A DNA stretch of 64,000 nucleotides, from NCBI RefSeq assembly GCF_900090285.1, contig NZ_LT607754.1, positions 1,860,001 to 1,924,000 of the forward strand, in the 5' to 3' direction. Positions 63,788 to 64,000 of the stretch are shown piece after piece. Under the pieces are notes generated by a model, which made no database searches, had not been told where the DNA came from, and saw nothing but the letters and a program-made list of their open reading frames with translations. A program made the translations under genes and the position numbers. Within the stretch, counting starts at the first letter, position 1. Each line of letters begins with the position of its first letter. This DNA comes from Micromonospora inositola. Lineage in GTDB: Bacteria; Actinomycetota; Actinomycetes; Mycobacteriales; Micromonosporaceae.

Positions 63788-64000
63788 CCTCGGCCACTTT
63801 CTCGCGCCGACCGCGCCAAGGCGCGGGGGCGCGGGTTCGGCGGACAGGACGCGACGTCGGCGCGCACGGACCGGCCCCGGATTCTCCAGGTCACGGATCG
63901 CGTACGCCGGTCGCCGCGGTTGCCCGCGGATCGCGATCGGCTAGACCCGATCCGGGACAATGATCAAGGGCCCTCGGGGGCCCGTGTCCGTCGCTCCGGC
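63788..64000 (-). other. Spacer upstream of gyrB
   Basis: The 213 bp upstream of gyrB contain no gene I can support. A short hairpin GGGCCC (63968-63973) with GGGCCC (63978-63983) may terminate the gene upstream of gyrB, which lies beyond the window. The gyrB promoter must be within this stretch, but no clear -35/-10 pair stands out. Confidence 0.5.

Overview
The window is 64 kb of high-GC actinobacterial chromosome. I infer Micromonosporaceae, probably Micromonospora-like. The reasons are the codon use, GTG starts, a XRE/DUF5753-DUF397 regulator pair, the rarity of TTA codons, and the gene order gyrB-gyrA-DUF3566-tRNA-Ile-DLW-39-tRNA-Ala at the right end. That order places the window next to the replication origin, although dnaA and dnaN lie outside it.

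Layout. 0.1-9 kb: a secreted subtilisin, small membrane proteins, a XRE-DUF397 pair and two membrane PASTA proteins without a kinase. 9-15 kb: a GCS2-family ligase, a divergent yceI/marR pair and a large XRE-NB-ARC-TPR regulator. 15-21 kb: a minus-strand catabolic operon (TetR, biotin carboxylase, HMG-CoA lyase, carboxyltransferase, acyl-CoA dehydrogenase) that looks like leucine/branched-chain acyl-CoA degradation, but its biotin carboxylase lacks a carrier domain. 21-24 kb: an MFS transporter carrying an in-frame REP-like insert, then two gene remnants (FAD monooxygenase and TetR) fused by one deletion, then a rhodanese. 24-30 kb: a 979-residue repeat protein, an SGNH hydrolase and a membrane metallopeptidase. 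30.7-33.6 kb: an ECF sigma factor with two paralogous propeller-like surface proteins. Two promoters sharing the same spaced ECF motif precede the sigma gene and the lipoprotein gene. 33.6-35.5 kb: coupled micro-ORFs, the remnant of a deleted XRE regulator with its orphan DUF397 partner, and a TTA-containing inositol-phosphate-synthase homologue. 35.5-50 kb: ordinary housekeeping genes (proS, CBS proteins, SufE, DsbA-like, YbaK, Sua5), a 1529-residue P-type ATPase and a Ser/Thr kinase with a leader ORF.

50.4-57.8 kb is the accessory part. It holds a truncated phosphotransferase, two secreted surface proteins and an island bounded by a 230-bp direct repeat (about 97% identical) that contains the 3' end of tRNA-Ala(UGC). 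Inside the island a second stretch of the same tRNA lies 998 bp away from its continuation, as if a DUF402 segment had been inserted into a tRNA copy. The island also carries a SUKH (SMI1/KNR4) gene. 57.8-64 kb is the conserved gyrase end, with four DnaA-box-like sequences in the gyrB-gyrA spacer.

Everything here comes from reading the sequence. No database search was run, and family names rest on motif recognition.
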